DNA of 64,000 nucleotides from Candidatus Devosia phytovorans (GCA_029202405.1 CP119312.1:2857001-2921000); one strand, 5' to 3'. Positions 51,744-61,269 are shown, counted from the stretch's first letter. Translations and numbers: made by a program. The notes: generated from the letters alone by a model not told the origin.

Positions 51744-53288
51744 ATGGTAGCGAACGGTACGACAACGGCTGTCCGGCTGACGGGCGTTGAAAAGAGCTTT
51801 GGCTCGAGCAAGATCCTGCATGATATCGCGCTCGAATTCCGGGCTGGCGAAGTGCATGCGCTGATCGGGGAAAACGGCGCAGGCAAGTCCAGCGTCGGCA
51901 AGATCATCGGCGGCTATTATTCGGCCGATCGCGGCCAGGTGGAGATTGGGGGCACCCCGCTTGATCAATCGACGCCACGCCGCGCGCTGCAGATGGGCGT
52001 GGCCATGATCCATCAGGAACTCCAGCTGGTGCCGCAACTGACCGTGGCCGAGAATGTCTTTCTAGGTCTTGAGGCCAATGTTGGGGGCCTGCTCAGCGGG
52101 TCGGACAACAAGCGCTTCTCCGTACTGGAAGAACAGTGCCGCTTTGGCCTTGATCCGCGCCGCAAGGCTGGTGACCTGTCGATCGCCGACCGGCAGAAGG
52201 TCGAGATCATGCGCGCCATTGCGCGGGATGCGCGCATCATCATCATGGATGAGCCGACCTCGTCGCTGACGGCGGACGAAGCGGACCGGCTGCACCGGGT
52301 CATTGCCGACCTGCGGGCGCAGAGCCGCACCATCATCTATGTCACCCATTTTCTCGACCATGTGCTGGCTGCCTGCGATCGCGTGACGATCATGCGGGAC
52401 GGTCGCGTGGTCCGCACCGGCGAAATTGCCAGCGAAACCAAGCAGAGCCTGGTCGAAGCCATGCTCGGCAAGAGCGCGGAAGTCGCCTATCCCCAATTGC
52501 CGGCCCGGCCGGATGCGTCGGTTGCGCCGCGCATCGAAATGGCCGGGATCAGCACGGATGCGGGAATTTCGGACATCAACCTCACCATCCGCCCCGGCGA
52601 AGTGGTTGGGCTGGTGGGCCTGGTCGGTTCTGGCCGCAGCGAAGTGGCGCGGGCGCTGTTTGGCGTCGATGCGGCGCTGAGCGGCACGGTATCGCTTGAC
52701 GGGCAGGTGTTGCGCGGCCTGTCGCCCAAGATCGCCGTGCGCCATGGTATCGCTTTCGTGCCCGAGGACCGGCGCAAGCAGGGTTTGAACCTCGTGCAGC
52801 GCACGCGCCCCAATATGAGCCTGCCCCATCTCGACCAGATCAGCCGCTTCGGCTTTCTCGACATGGGCGAAGAGCGCCGTCGCACCAAGGCGATGATCGA
52901 GCATTTCGGCATCGTGCCATCAGGCATTGACGGCGAAGTGGCCTATTACTCGGGTGGCAACCAGCAAAAGGTGCTGCTCAGCAAATGGGCCTATGGCAAG
53001 CCCAGGGTCGTCATTCTCGACGAACCCAGCCGCGGCGTCGATATTGGCGCGCGCCGCCGCATCCACGATTTCATCGTCGAACTCGCAGCGAGCGGCGTTG
53101 CCGTGCTGCTGATTTCCTCCGAGCTCGAGGAAGTGCTGAACCTGTCGCATCGCTCATATCTGATGAGCGAAGGCCGGATCATTGGCGAAGTCGACAGTTC
53201 CGATATCAGTGTTGAAGACGTGCTGTTCCGCCTCTTCAACGTCCAGAAGGCGCAGGAGCAATCCGCGCCCCTGCCCGCACAAGGTTGA
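51744..53288 (+). CDS. Sugar-type ABC transporter ATPase (RbsA/MglA-like)
   Basis: A 514-residue protein with two fused ATPase domains. The first has Walker A GENGAGKSS and Walker B IIIMDEPTSSL; the second has the degenerate Walker A GLVGSGRSE, the signature YYSGGNQQKVLLSKW and Walker B VVILDEPSRGVDIGAR. This layout is that of RbsA/MglA/XylG. GGAGG lies ten bases before the ATG. It overlaps nothing and is followed at five bases by the permease gene. Confidence 0.92.
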   Translation: MVANGTTTAVRLTGVEKSFGSSKILHDIALEFRAGEVHALIGENGAGKSSVGKIIGGYYSADRGQVEIGGTPLDQSTPRRALQMGVAMIHQELQLVPQLTVAENVFLGLEANVGGLLSGSDNKRFSVLEEQCRFGLDPRRKAGDLSIADRQKVEIMRAIARDARIIIMDEPTSSLTADEADRLHRVIADLRAQSRTIIYVTHFLDHVLAACDRVTIMRDGRVVRTGEIASETKQSLVEAMLGKSAEVAYPQLPARPDASVAPRIEMAGISTDAGISDINLTIRPGEVVGLVGLVGSGRSEVARALFGVDAALSGTVSLDGQVLRGLSPKIAVRHGIAFVPEDRRKQGLNLVQRTRPNMSLPHLDQISRFGFLDMGEERRRTKAMIEHFGIVPSGIDGEVAYYSGGNQQKVLLSKWAYGKPRVVILDEPSRGVDIGARRRIHDFIVELAASGVAVLLISSELEEVLNLSHRSYLMSEGRIIGEVDSSDISVEDVLFRLFNVQKAQEQSAPLPAQG

Positions 53289-53293
53289 GACCC

Positions 53294-54268
53294 ATGGCCG
53301 AACTTCAAGCAACCGCACCCACGACGCCCAGCCGGGCCAGGTTTTCCGTCGGCGATTTCCTGCGCGAATATGGCATTTTGCTCATCATCGTCGTGCTGAT
53401 GATCGGCCTGACGCTGATCAGCCCATCCTTCCTCACCTCGCGCAACCTGCTCAACATTCTCAACCAGAGCGCCCCGCTGGCCATTATTGCGGTGGCGCTG
53501 ACACTGGTGATCATCAGTGGTGGGTTTGACCTGTCGACGGGGGCGATCTTTGGCGTGGCCAGCGTTTCGGCGGCATGGCTGGCGGTCCATGTCGATCCGA
53601 CGGTGGGCATGATCGCGGGGCCCCTGCTGGGCCTTTTGCTGGGTGTGGTCAATGGGTTGATCATTACGGGGTTCAACGTCCACTCGTTTCTCGCGACCCT
53701 TGCCTCAAGCATGGTCTATCGCGGCATAGCGGTGCTGATTACCGGCGGCGCGCTGATCCCGGTGAGGATGGAAGAATTCGCCTGGCTGGGTCGGGGCCGC
53801 GTCGGCATGGTCAATATCGCCGTGCTGATCCTTCTGGTCTTTATGGTCGCGGTGATGGTGCTGCTCAACCGGACGACCTTTGGCCGCCGCGTCATCGCCG
53901 TGGGTGGCAATGAGGAAGCCGCCATCCTTTCGGGTGTGCGCACAAATCTGGTGCGGATCGCCTGTTTCGGTCTCACCGGTTTTGCCGCCGGTCTTGCCGG
54001 CATCATCGCGGTGTCGCGCATTTCGATGGGCCAGCCCCAGGCAGGCGTTGGCATGGAACTGGAAGCCATTGCCGCGGTCATTCTGGGTGGCACCAGCATC
54101 TATGGCGGTGCCGGAGCAGTGTGGCGCTCGATCGCCGGCGTGCTGCTGCTGGCGCTGATCGGCAATGGATTTAACATCCTCAACGTCAATCCGTTCTTCA
54201 AAGATCTGACGACTGGCGTCATTATCGTGGTTGCGGTTGCACTCAGCGCCGGCAAGAAGCGCAGATAA
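53294..54268 (+). CDS. Sugar-type ABC transporter permease (RbsC-like)
   Basis: A 324-residue inner-membrane protein of the BPD_transp_2 family with about nine helices. LLNILNQSAPLAIIAVALTLVIISGGFDLSTGAIFG and the contact region AVGGNEEAAILSGVRTNLVRI are typical. It forms the channel for the ATPase and binding protein upstream. ATG 53294 is chosen over TTG 53285. Confidence 0.9.
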   Translation: MAELQATAPTTPSRARFSVGDFLREYGILLIIVVLMIGLTLISPSFLTSRNLLNILNQSAPLAIIAVALTLVIISGGFDLSTGAIFGVASVSAAWLAVHVDPTVGMIAGPLLGLLLGVVNGLIITGFNVHSFLATLASSMVYRGIAVLITGGALIPVRMEEFAWLGRGRVGMVNIAVLILLVFMVAVMVLLNRTTFGRRVIAVGGNEEAAILSGVRTNLVRIACFGLTGFAAGLAGIIAVSRISMGQPQAGVGMELEAIAAVILGGTSIYGGAGAVWRSIAGVLLLALIGNGFNILNVNPFFKDLTTGVIIVVAVALSAGKKRR

Positions 54269-54280
54269 TCGGAGCAGACG

Positions 54281-55021
54281 ATGGCGGGGGGAAAGTTGAA
54301 GGCAAAGGGTGAGGCGGTCGGCACGGCAACGACGCGCGTACGGGGGCAAGGTGCCCGCACGGTCTATGAGACGCTGCGCACGGCAATTCTTGACCTGAGC
54401 CTCGAGCCGGGCAGTCCGCTCGACGAGGTGACGCTGTCGGAGCGGTTCGACATGTCCCGCACCCCCATCCGCGAGGCGCTGGTGCGCCTGGTGGCCGAGG
54501 GGCTGGCCAAAACGCTGCCCAATCGTAACACGGTCGTGGCCACCATCGATTTCGAGCAGTTGCCGGTCTATTTCGAGGCGCTGACGCTGATGTATCGCGT
54601 GACGACGCGCTCGGCGGCCGTGCATTGGCGGGCCGAACATATCAGCACCATTCGCGCCTTTGCGGCCAATTATGCCGGGACCGTGAGCGCGCACGATGCT
54701 CTGGGCATGATCCAGACCAATCGCGATTTCCACATGGCCATCGCCGAGGCGGGCGGCAATCCCTATTTCACGGGACTGTTCGGACGCCTGCTCGATGAAG
54801 GCCGGCGTATCCTGCGGCTATATTACCAATCCTTCGATGACAACCTGCCGCACCGCTATGTCGACGAGCATGAGGAAATGATCCTCGCCATCGAGGCGCG
54901 CGATGCAGACCGGGCCGACCAGTTGGCGGCTGCCCATGCGGCGCAGATCGTGCGGCAGATCCAAAGCTACATTGCCCGCGGCACGGTCTCGGGCATATCT
55001 CTTGAGTTGGAACGGACCTGA
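54281..55021 (+). CDS. GntR-family regulator, FCD (FadR) subfamily
   Basis: A 246-residue regulator. Residues 20-90 form the winged helix (TVYETLRTAILDLSLEPGSPLDEVTLSERFDMSRTPIREALVRL). The rest is an all-helical FCD ligand domain with the metal/ligand residues Asp in NRDFHMAI, and His in YVDEHEEMI and HAAQIVRQI. FCD regulators bind palindromes of the TNGTNNACNA type; the TGTCGACA elements in this cluster fit that. It is the obvious candidate regulator. Its stop overlaps the next start (TGATG). GGAG lies six bases before the ATG. Confidence 0.88.
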   Translation: MAGGKLKAKGEAVGTATTRVRGQGARTVYETLRTAILDLSLEPGSPLDEVTLSERFDMSRTPIREALVRLVAEGLAKTLPNRNTVVATIDFEQLPVYFEALTLMYRVTTRSAAVHWRAEHISTIRAFAANYAGTVSAHDALGMIQTNRDFHMAIAEAGGNPYFTGLFGRLLDEGRRILRLYYQSFDDNLPHRYVDEHEEMILAIEARDADRADQLAAAHAAQIVRQIQSYIARGTVSGISLELERT

Positions 55022-56253
55022 TGGTCAAAATTGCAGTCGTGGGCGCCGGCATTGTCGGCGCGACCATTGCCACGCGCCTGATCAATGACGGTCATGCGGT
55101 TACGGTCTTTGAGCCCGATATCGATGGCTTCCCCACCTCCTCTGGCAATGCGGCGCTGATCGCGCTGCCCGAGATCGCTCCGATTGCAAGCCCCGGCATC
55201 CTGACCGCCGTGCCCAAATGGTTGCTCGATCCGCAGGGGCCGTTGACGCTGCGCTGGACCGATGTGCCCGCACTGCTACCCTGGCTGCTGGTATTTCTGG
55301 CTTCGGCCACGCCCTCGCATGGCCGCAAGGTTCGTGCTGCGCTAACCTCCCTGATGCGCACGGCATTGCAGGACCATCAGGCTTTGGGCCAGAGCATCGG
55401 ACTGACCGACCATCTGCGCCAGACCGGCTATGTTTCGGTGCATGACAGCGAGGCTAGCGTCAGCGCGGCGCTGCAGGAAGCGGCCAGCGTCAAGGCGGCG
55501 CTGGGATATGATTACGAGCGCTTGTCGCCCGATGCGGCGCGCAAGCTGGTGCCGCAACTGGAAGGTGCTTTCGCCGGCGCGGTGCATCAGCCGGTCTATT
55601 GGTCGGTGAGCAATCCGCATAGCGTGTTGCGGGCCTATCAGGCCTATCTGCGGGCCAAGGCGACGCTCGTGCCGGAGCGGGTTACGCGGCTGTCGCGCGA
55701 TGACCGGGGCGTCACGGTTCATGCCGGGGCGGGCGAGAGCCTGTTCGACAAGGTCGTGGTGGCGTCGGGCGTCTGGTCGCGGGACCTGGTGCGCAGCCTT
55801 GGCGCCAAGGTGCTGCTCGAAAACGAGCGCGGCTATAATACCACATTCACCGATCTGGGCTGGAACCTTGCCATGCCGGTGGGCTTTGCCGATCAGGGTT
55901 TTGTCGCCACGCCACTGGTCGATGGCCTGCGCGTGGGCGGCGCGGTGGAATTGGCCAAGCCCGATACCAGCCCCAATTTCGCGCGCGCCAAGGCGATGCG
56001 CACCAAGATGCGCCGCTATGTACCGAGCCTCCCCGAGGGCGGCAAGGAATGGATGGGGCGCCGCCCCTCGACGCCCGATTCCCTGCCGGTGATCAGCAGC
56101 CTCCCTGACGATCCCCGGGTCATCTACGCCTTCGGCCATGGCCATCTTGGCCTAACGCTGAGCGCGGTGACAGCGCGGCTGGTGTCCGGACTGGCCGGCA
56201 GCGCGCCGCATGACCCTGATCTCAACCCCTTCAGCATCAACCGCTTTCAGTAG
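55021..56253 (+). CDS. FAD-dependent D-amino-acid dehydrogenase-like oxidoreductase
   Basis: A 410-residue DadA-type (DAO family) flavoprotein. The FAD-binding GAGIVGATIATRLINDGHAVTVFE lies at the N-terminus; VVVASGVWSRDLVRSLG and the C-terminal VIYAFGHGHLGLTLSAVTARLV are also typical. In hydroxyproline pathways this family oxidises cis-4-hydroxy-D-proline after epimerisation; D-proline and other D-amino acids are alternatives. It is coupled to the GntR gene and ends the transporter operon. Confidence 0.85.
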   Translation: MVKIAVVGAGIVGATIATRLINDGHAVTVFEPDIDGFPTSSGNAALIALPEIAPIASPGILTAVPKWLLDPQGPLTLRWTDVPALLPWLLVFLASATPSHGRKVRAALTSLMRTALQDHQALGQSIGLTDHLRQTGYVSVHDSEASVSAALQEAASVKAALGYDYERLSPDAARKLVPQLEGAFAGAVHQPVYWSVSNPHSVLRAYQAYLRAKATLVPERVTRLSRDDRGVTVHAGAGESLFDKVVVASGVWSRDLVRSLGAKVLLENERGYNTTFTDLGWNLAMPVGFADQGFVATPLVDGLRVGGAVELAKPDTSPNFARAKAMRTKMRRYVPSLPEGGKEWMGRRPSTPDSLPVISSLPDDPRVIYAFGHGHLGLTLSAVTARLVSGLAGSAPHDPDLNPFSINRFQ

Positions 56254-56309
56254 ACTGCGCCGCCAACGACGCCGGGTGCGTCGCCTTGTCCGAATGTTCT
56301 GTATTTAGT

Positions 56310-56329
56310 TTGTCGACAAATTGCTTATT
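56310..56329 (+). promoter_or_regulatory. TGTCGACA element, copy 5
   Basis: TTGTCGACAAATTGCTTATT, 112 bases before hydantoinase A. It shares the first 14 bases with copies 1 and 6 and lies 49 bases from copy 6, close to five helical turns, which would put both on the same face of the DNA. Confidence 0.7.
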
Positions 56330-56358
56330 CTCTTGGCAGGTGACTGCATCTGCCGTTA

Positions 56359-56378
56359 TTGTCGACAAATTGGATATT
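56359..56378 (+). promoter_or_regulatory. TGTCGACA element, copy 6
   Basis: TTGTCGACAAATTGGATATT, the most complete form of the element, ending 63 bases before the hydantoinase A start codon. Confidence 0.72.
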
Positions 56379-56441
56379 GCCTAACAACCCAGATCTCACC
56401 CTCCGCCACGCGCGGAATGGCAGAAAAAGTCGGGATGACTA

Positions 56442-58517
56442 ATGACCAAGCGTGACACAATCAGCCGGATTGCCACCGACGTAGGCGGCACCTTTACGGA
56501 TCTCGTCTATTTCGAAACCGACAAGGCCACCGGCCAGCAGACGGTGCGGACGGAAAAGTCCGATACGACGCCGCCCAATTTCGAACAGGGCGTGCTCAAC
56601 GTCATCAAGAAGGCCGAGCTTTCGGTGGCGGAAGCCGACTTTTTTGCCCATGGCACCACCGTGGTCATCAATGCGCTGACCGAGCGCAAGGGCGCCAAGG
56701 TGGGTCTCCTGACCACGACAGGCTTCCGCGACGTGTTGGAAATCGCCCGCGGCAACCGCCCCGACTTCTTCAACCTGTCCTATGAAAAGCCGACGCCTTT
56801 CGTCGAACGCTATCTGCGCCAGGAAATCGACGGCCGCATGAACTATAGCGGCGAGGAAGTGACCCCGCTCGATCTCAGCGGCCTGCCGGCCATTCTCGAT
56901 GGCTTCCGCGCCGATGGCGTGCAGGCTGTCGCGGTCTGCCTGATCCATGCCTATGCCAATCCCGCCCATGAAAAAGCCGTGCTGGAGGAAATCCATCGCC
57001 TTTGGCCGGAGGTAGCGACCGTCGCGTCGCACCAGATCACCCGCGAATGGCGCGAATATGAGCGCACCAGCACCACCGTGCTCTCGGCCTATGTGCAGCC
57101 GACGGCGCAGCGCTATCTCGAGCGGCTGGAAGCGGGTCTGCAGCAGGAAGGCTACAAAGGCCGCCTCTACATCATGCAGTCCAATTGCGGCGTGGATTCG
57201 CTGGACTCGACCAAGGCCATTCCGATCACCATGGTGGAATCGGGCCCGGCATCGGGTTTCTGGGGCGCGGCGGAACTGGGCCGCATCATTGGCGAGCCCA
57301 ATGTGCTGGCGCTCGACATTGGTGGCACGACGGCCAAATGCTCGCTGATCCAGAACGGCCAGGTGTCGATCAAAACCGACTACTGGATCGAGCGTGACCG
57401 CAAGAGCGCCGGCTATCCCATTATGGTGCCCGTGGTCGATCTGGTCGAAATCGGCAATGGCGGCGGCTCGATCGCCTGGGTCGACGACTTCGACAAGCTC
57501 CATGTCGGCCCCCAATCGGCCGGCGCCATGCCGGGTCCTGCCGCCTATGGCCGTGGCGGCACCAATGCGACCACGACCGACGCCAATCTCGTGCTCGGCC
57601 GCATCAATCGCGACTATTTCTGCGGCGGCTCGGTGATCGCCGATATGGCTTCGGTCGATGGCGCGCTGGGCACGCTGGCCGACAAGCTTGGCGTCAGCCA
57701 GCAGGAAGCGGCGCGCGGCATCGTGCGCATCGCCAATGCCAATATGGTCAATGCGCTCAAGCTCGTATCGCTCAATCGCGGCCACGATCCGCGTGACTTT
57801 ACCCTCGTCGTCTTTGGCGGCGGCGGCGCGATGCATGGCGTGGCGCTTGGCCAGGAGCTGGGCGTCAAGAAGGTCGTCGTACCGCGTGGCGCGCCGGTCT
57901 TCTCGGCCTGGGGCATGATGATGAGCGACCTGCGTCGCGACTATTTCGTCACCCGCCTGATGGACGGTACCAATCGTGCCGGCCTTGAAGCGCTGGTCAG
58001 TGAGATTGCCGGCTTTGCCACCGAACAGTTCGGCAAGGAAGGCGTCACGCCCGATGCAGTCAAGATCCAGCCGCTGGTCAAGATGCGCTATCGCAACCAG
58101 GAACATTCGGTGGAAGTGCCGCTAGCCGCCGGTCCGCTCGAAGAAGCCCGCATTGCCGCGCTGATCGAAGAATTCCACGGCGTCTACGAGCGCGAATATA
58201 CCTATCGCCTCGATGTCGCCGTCGAGATCGTGGGCATCCACATCATCGCCTCGGCCGAAGTGGGCAAGCTCGAAATGGTGGCTCAGCCGCGCACCGGCGC
58301 CAACCTCGAAGACGCCATCAAGGGCCGCCGCGAGGTGGATTATGCGACCGAAGGCGTCTGTGAAGCCACGATCTACAATGCTGAAAAGCTCGAACCGGGC
58401 ATGGTTTTTACCGGCCCTGCCATTATCGAGGATCCCGGCACCACCATCGTCATCCACCCCGGCAACCGGGTCGAGATCGACGATTTCGGCAATACCCAAA
58501 TCCATCTGCGGAGCTGA
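56442..58517 (+). CDS. hyuA: Hydantoinase/oxoprolinase subunit A
   Basis: A 691-residue ATP-dependent subunit of the N-methylhydantoinase/5-oxoprolinase family. RIATDVGGTFTDLVYFE and VLALDIGGTTAKCSLI are the two ASKHA-type phosphate-binding motifs; VVNPRGAPVFSAWG-like text (VVPRGAPVFSAWGMMM) and RYRNQEHSVEVPL follow. With subunit B it opens lactam or hydantoin rings at the cost of ATP. It starts a separate unit with two regulatory elements before it. Likely substrates are 5-oxoproline-like or hydantoin-like rings. Confidence 0.9.
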   Translation: MTKRDTISRIATDVGGTFTDLVYFETDKATGQQTVRTEKSDTTPPNFEQGVLNVIKKAELSVAEADFFAHGTTVVINALTERKGAKVGLLTTTGFRDVLEIARGNRPDFFNLSYEKPTPFVERYLRQEIDGRMNYSGEEVTPLDLSGLPAILDGFRADGVQAVAVCLIHAYANPAHEKAVLEEIHRLWPEVATVASHQITREWREYERTSTTVLSAYVQPTAQRYLERLEAGLQQEGYKGRLYIMQSNCGVDSLDSTKAIPITMVESGPASGFWGAAELGRIIGEPNVLALDIGGTTAKCSLIQNGQVSIKTDYWIERDRKSAGYPIMVPVVDLVEIGNGGGSIAWVDDFDKLHVGPQSAGAMPGPAAYGRGGTNATTTDANLVLGRINRDYFCGGSVIADMASVDGALGTLADKLGVSQQEAARGIVRIANANMVNALKLVSLNRGHDPRDFTLVVFGGGGAMHGVALGQELGVKKVVVPRGAPVFSAWGMMMSDLRRDYFVTRLMDGTNRAGLEALVSEIAGFATEQFGKEGVTPDAVKIQPLVKMRYRNQEHSVEVPLAAGPLEEARIAALIEEFHGVYEREYTYRLDVAVEIVGIHIIASAEVGKLEMVAQPRTGANLEDAIKGRREVDYATEGVCEATIYNAEKLEPGMVFTGPAIIEDPGTTIVIHPGNRVEIDDFGNTQIHLRS

Positions 58518-58520
58518 TCG

Positions 58521-60173
58521 ATGACCGCTTACGATCCCGTCACCTTCGACATTATCCAGAATGGCCTTGAAGCCGTCGCCGACGAAATGTTCGCGGCGCA
58601 GCGCAAGACCTCGATGAGCGCCATCATTTATGAAGTGCTCGACCTCGGCACCGGCATCTGCGACGCGCAAGGCGAAATCGCCGCCTCTGGCGCCGGCATT
58701 CCCGCATTCGTGGGCGTGCTCGATAAAGCCGTCAAACGCATGATCGAAAAACACCCGGTCGATACCATCAAGCCAGGCGACCTGTTTGCCTCCAACGATC
58801 CCTATTGGGGTGGCGTGACCCATCTCAACGACATGATCCTGGCCATGCCGGTTTTTGCCGATGGCAAGATCGTCGCCTGGACGGCCAATATCGCGCACTG
58901 GAACGATGTGGGCGGCAATGTGCCCGGCTCGATGTCGTCGGAAGCCACCGAAATCTTTCAGGAAGGCATCCGTATTCCGGCGGTCAAGCTGATCGATGCC
59001 GGCGTGCCCAACCAGGCCGTGTTCGATATCCTTTACGTCAATACCCGCCTGCCCGACTTCCTGCGCGGTGACCTGTGGGCCGGCATTGCCGGCGTGCGGA
59101 TCGGGGAAAAACGCATTCTCGAAATGATCGAGAAATATGGCGCCGACACATTCTCGGCGGCCATTGCCGACTTCATGGATCTCGGTGAACGCCGCGCCCG
59201 CGCAGCTCTCGCCACCATCAAGAACGGCATCTATCCGTTCGAGGAAGAGCAGGATACCGGCGACATCCATAAGGTGATCATCGAGATCACCGATGACGCC
59301 TTCATCATCGACCTGCGCGACAATCCCGACCAGAAGGGCTCCAGCAATTCGAGCCGCGAAGGCGTCGAGATTTCGGCCCAGCTGGCGTTCAAGGCCTTTA
59401 CCGATACACAGGCTCCGGGCAATGGCGGTTTCTTCCGTCCGCTGCAGCTGCTGACCCGTCCCGGTTCGGTGTTCCATGTCGTCGAGCCGGGTGCGCTGGG
59501 CTATTATTCGGAAGTCGAAATCCGCGTCTTCGACCTCATCCTGCGCTGCCTTGCCCACCACTTCCCCGGCGTGCTGCCGGCGGGCAACTTTGCCTCGATC
59601 TGCGGCACGGTGATTGGCGGCAAGCATCCCGATACGGGCCGGCACTATACGATCGTCGAGCCCCAGCTCGGTGGCTGGGGCGCCCAGCAGGGCCGTGACG
59701 GCAATAGCGCGATCTTTTCGGGCTTTCACGGCGATACGTTCAACTGCCCGGCCGAAGTGGCCGAGGCCCGCTATGGCCTCAATGTCGACGAGCTGGCGCT
59801 CAATACCGACAAGGGTGGCGATGGCGCATGGCGCGGCGGCAAGGGCATTTCGGTGCGCTACCGGGTCCGGGCCGACGACAACTTCCTCAGCGTCGGCTAT
59901 ACCCGTTCTCGCATTCCGCCATGGGGCCAGAATGGCGGCAATGACGGTTCGCCCAACTATGTGGAAGTGCTGCGCCCCGGCAAGGACAGCGAACGCTATT
60001 CCTTTGCCACCAATGTGCCGCTCTCCAAGGACGATGTGGTGCATGTGGTGACGGGCGTCGGCGGCGGTTTCGGCAAGCCCGCCGATCGCAGCGAGGCTGC
60101 CGTGCGGCGCGACGTCAAGAACGGCTATATTGACGCCGAGACGGCCCAAAGGGTCTATAACGTGAGGATCTGA
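58521..60173 (+). CDS. hyuB: Hydantoinase/oxoprolinase subunit B
   Basis: A 550-residue partner of HyuA, three bases downstream. It shows the family pattern FDIIQNGLEAVADEMFAAQRKTSMSAII, LFASNDPYWGGVTHLNDMILAMPVF, and near the end DVVHVVTGVGGGFGKPADR. The length is as usual for HyuB. Together the two subunits should form a cytoplasmic ring-opening enzyme. Confidence 0.9.
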   Translation: MTAYDPVTFDIIQNGLEAVADEMFAAQRKTSMSAIIYEVLDLGTGICDAQGEIAASGAGIPAFVGVLDKAVKRMIEKHPVDTIKPGDLFASNDPYWGGVTHLNDMILAMPVFADGKIVAWTANIAHWNDVGGNVPGSMSSEATEIFQEGIRIPAVKLIDAGVPNQAVFDILYVNTRLPDFLRGDLWAGIAGVRIGEKRILEMIEKYGADTFSAAIADFMDLGERRARAALATIKNGIYPFEEEQDTGDIHKVIIEITDDAFIIDLRDNPDQKGSSNSSREGVEISAQLAFKAFTDTQAPGNGGFFRPLQLLTRPGSVFHVVEPGALGYYSEVEIRVFDLILRCLAHHFPGVLPAGNFASICGTVIGGKHPDTGRHYTIVEPQLGGWGAQQGRDGNSAIFSGFHGDTFNCPAEVAEARYGLNVDELALNTDKGGDGAWRGGKGISVRYRVRADDNFLSVGYTRSRIPPWGQNGGNDGSPNYVEVLRPGKDSERYSFATNVPLSKDDVVHVVTGVGGGFGKPADRSEAAVRRDVKNGYIDAETAQRVYNVRI

Positions 60174-60181
60174 TTGCTAGT

Positions 60182-60200
60182 GGGGCGCTTCGGGCGCCCC
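60182..60200 (+). other. GC-rich hairpin between hyuB and the racemase-family gene
   Basis: GGGGCGC and GCGCCCC pair around TTCGG; the tail has only three T. It could be a weak terminator or an RNA-stabilising hairpin that separates expression of hyuAB from the next gene. Confidence 0.6.
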
Positions 60201-60234
60201 GTTTGCCTGTTTTCGCTTACAAAAGGATGCGGCC

Positions 60235-61269
60235 ATGCGCTGGTCGAAAACCGTCACCCTGGTCGAGGCTCATGCGGAAGGGGAAGTGGGTCGCATCGTT
60301 ACCGGCGGCGTCATCGACGTGCCCGGCGCAACCATTGCCGACAAGATCCGCCATATCAACGAAGTCGACGACAGCCTGCGCCGCTTTCTGGTGTTTGAGC
60401 CGCGCGCGTCGGCGCAGATGAGCACCTGCCTGGTTTTTCCACCGACCCGCCCCGATGCCGATATCGGCTTCATCATCCTCCAGGGTGACAAGGCGCATGC
60501 CATGTCGGGCTCAAACTCGATCTGCCTTGTAACCACAGTGCTCGAAACCGGCATGCTGCCGATGACCGAGCCCGAGACCATCGTGCGCATCGACACCGCA
60601 TCGGGCCTCGTGACGGCGCGGGCCGCTTGCAAGAACGGCAAGGTCGAGCGCGTGACGCTGACCATGAACCCCTCCTATGCCCATGAGCTGGACGCGGTGG
60701 TGGATGTGGAAGGCTTTGGCAAGATCAAGGTCGACATTTCCTATGGCGGCATCTTCTATGCCCTGATCGACCCGGCACAGTTCGGGCTCGAAATCGCGCC
60801 GCATCTGGCTAAAAAGCTGGTGGAAGCGGGCAGCGCCGTGCATCGCGCAGTCAACAAGCAGCTCGATATCGCTCATCCCGAACTGCCGGGAATGAAGGGC
60901 ATTTCCTATACGATGTTTGTAAGCCAGAACGCGGCGGGCGAACTCAAGGGCGCAACCATTATGCCGCCCGGCCGCATCGACCGTTCGCCCTGTGGCACCG
61001 GCAATTCGGCTCGCCTTGCGGTTGCTGCGGCTCGTGGCCTCGCCAAGCCCGGCGATCGCTTCACGGCGCGCTCGATCATCGATTCAACCTTTGACGTGCA
61101 CTATGCCAGCGACACAACGGTGGCCGGCCGCCCGGCCGTGCAGCCGATCATTTCGGGCCGCGGCTGGATCCACGGCATCCACCAGCTCGGCGTTGACCCG
61201 ACAGACCCCTATCCGCATGGTTTTTCGGTATCCGATACCTGGGGCGATGCGTTTGATCTGATGAACTGA
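60235..61269 (+). CDS. Proline racemase family protein (hydroxyproline epimerase/dehydratase type) with Ser/Cys active site
   Basis: A 344-residue member of the proline racemase family. The second catalytic Cys is present in DRSPCGTGNSARLA. At the first position, where racemases have Met-Cys-Gly-His, this protein reads AMSGSNSICLV, so Ser replaces Cys. Ser/Cys members are known to include 4-hydroxyproline epimerases and trans-3-hydroxyproline dehydratases. The neighbouring D-amino-acid dehydrogenase, DHDPS-family and imine-reductase genes support a hydroxyproline-type substrate. AAAGGA lies seven bases before the ATG. Confidence 0.85.
   Translation: MRWSKTVTLVEAHAEGEVGRIVTGGVIDVPGATIADKIRHINEVDDSLRRFLVFEPRASAQMSTCLVFPPTRPDADIGFIILQGDKAHAMSGSNSICLVTTVLETGMLPMTEPETIVRIDTASGLVTARAACKNGKVERVTLTMNPSYAHELDAVVDVEGFGKIKVDISYGGIFYALIDPAQFGLEIAPHLAKKLVEAGSAVHRAVNKQLDIAHPELPGMKGISYTMFVSQNAAGELKGATIMPPGRIDRSPCGTGNSARLAVAAARGLAKPGDRFTARSIIDSTFDVHYASDTTVAGRPAVQPIISGRGWIHGIHQLGVDPTDPYPHGFSVSDTWGDAFDLMN

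Noticed and set aside
56439..60149. Two very long minus-strand open frames (555 and 675 codons) opposite hyuA and hyuB
   Set aside because: They are antisense shadows of GC-rich coding DNA: the plus-strand frames match hydantoinase A and B end to end, and the minus-strand text is rich in His, Arg, Gly and Asp repeats without any family pattern.
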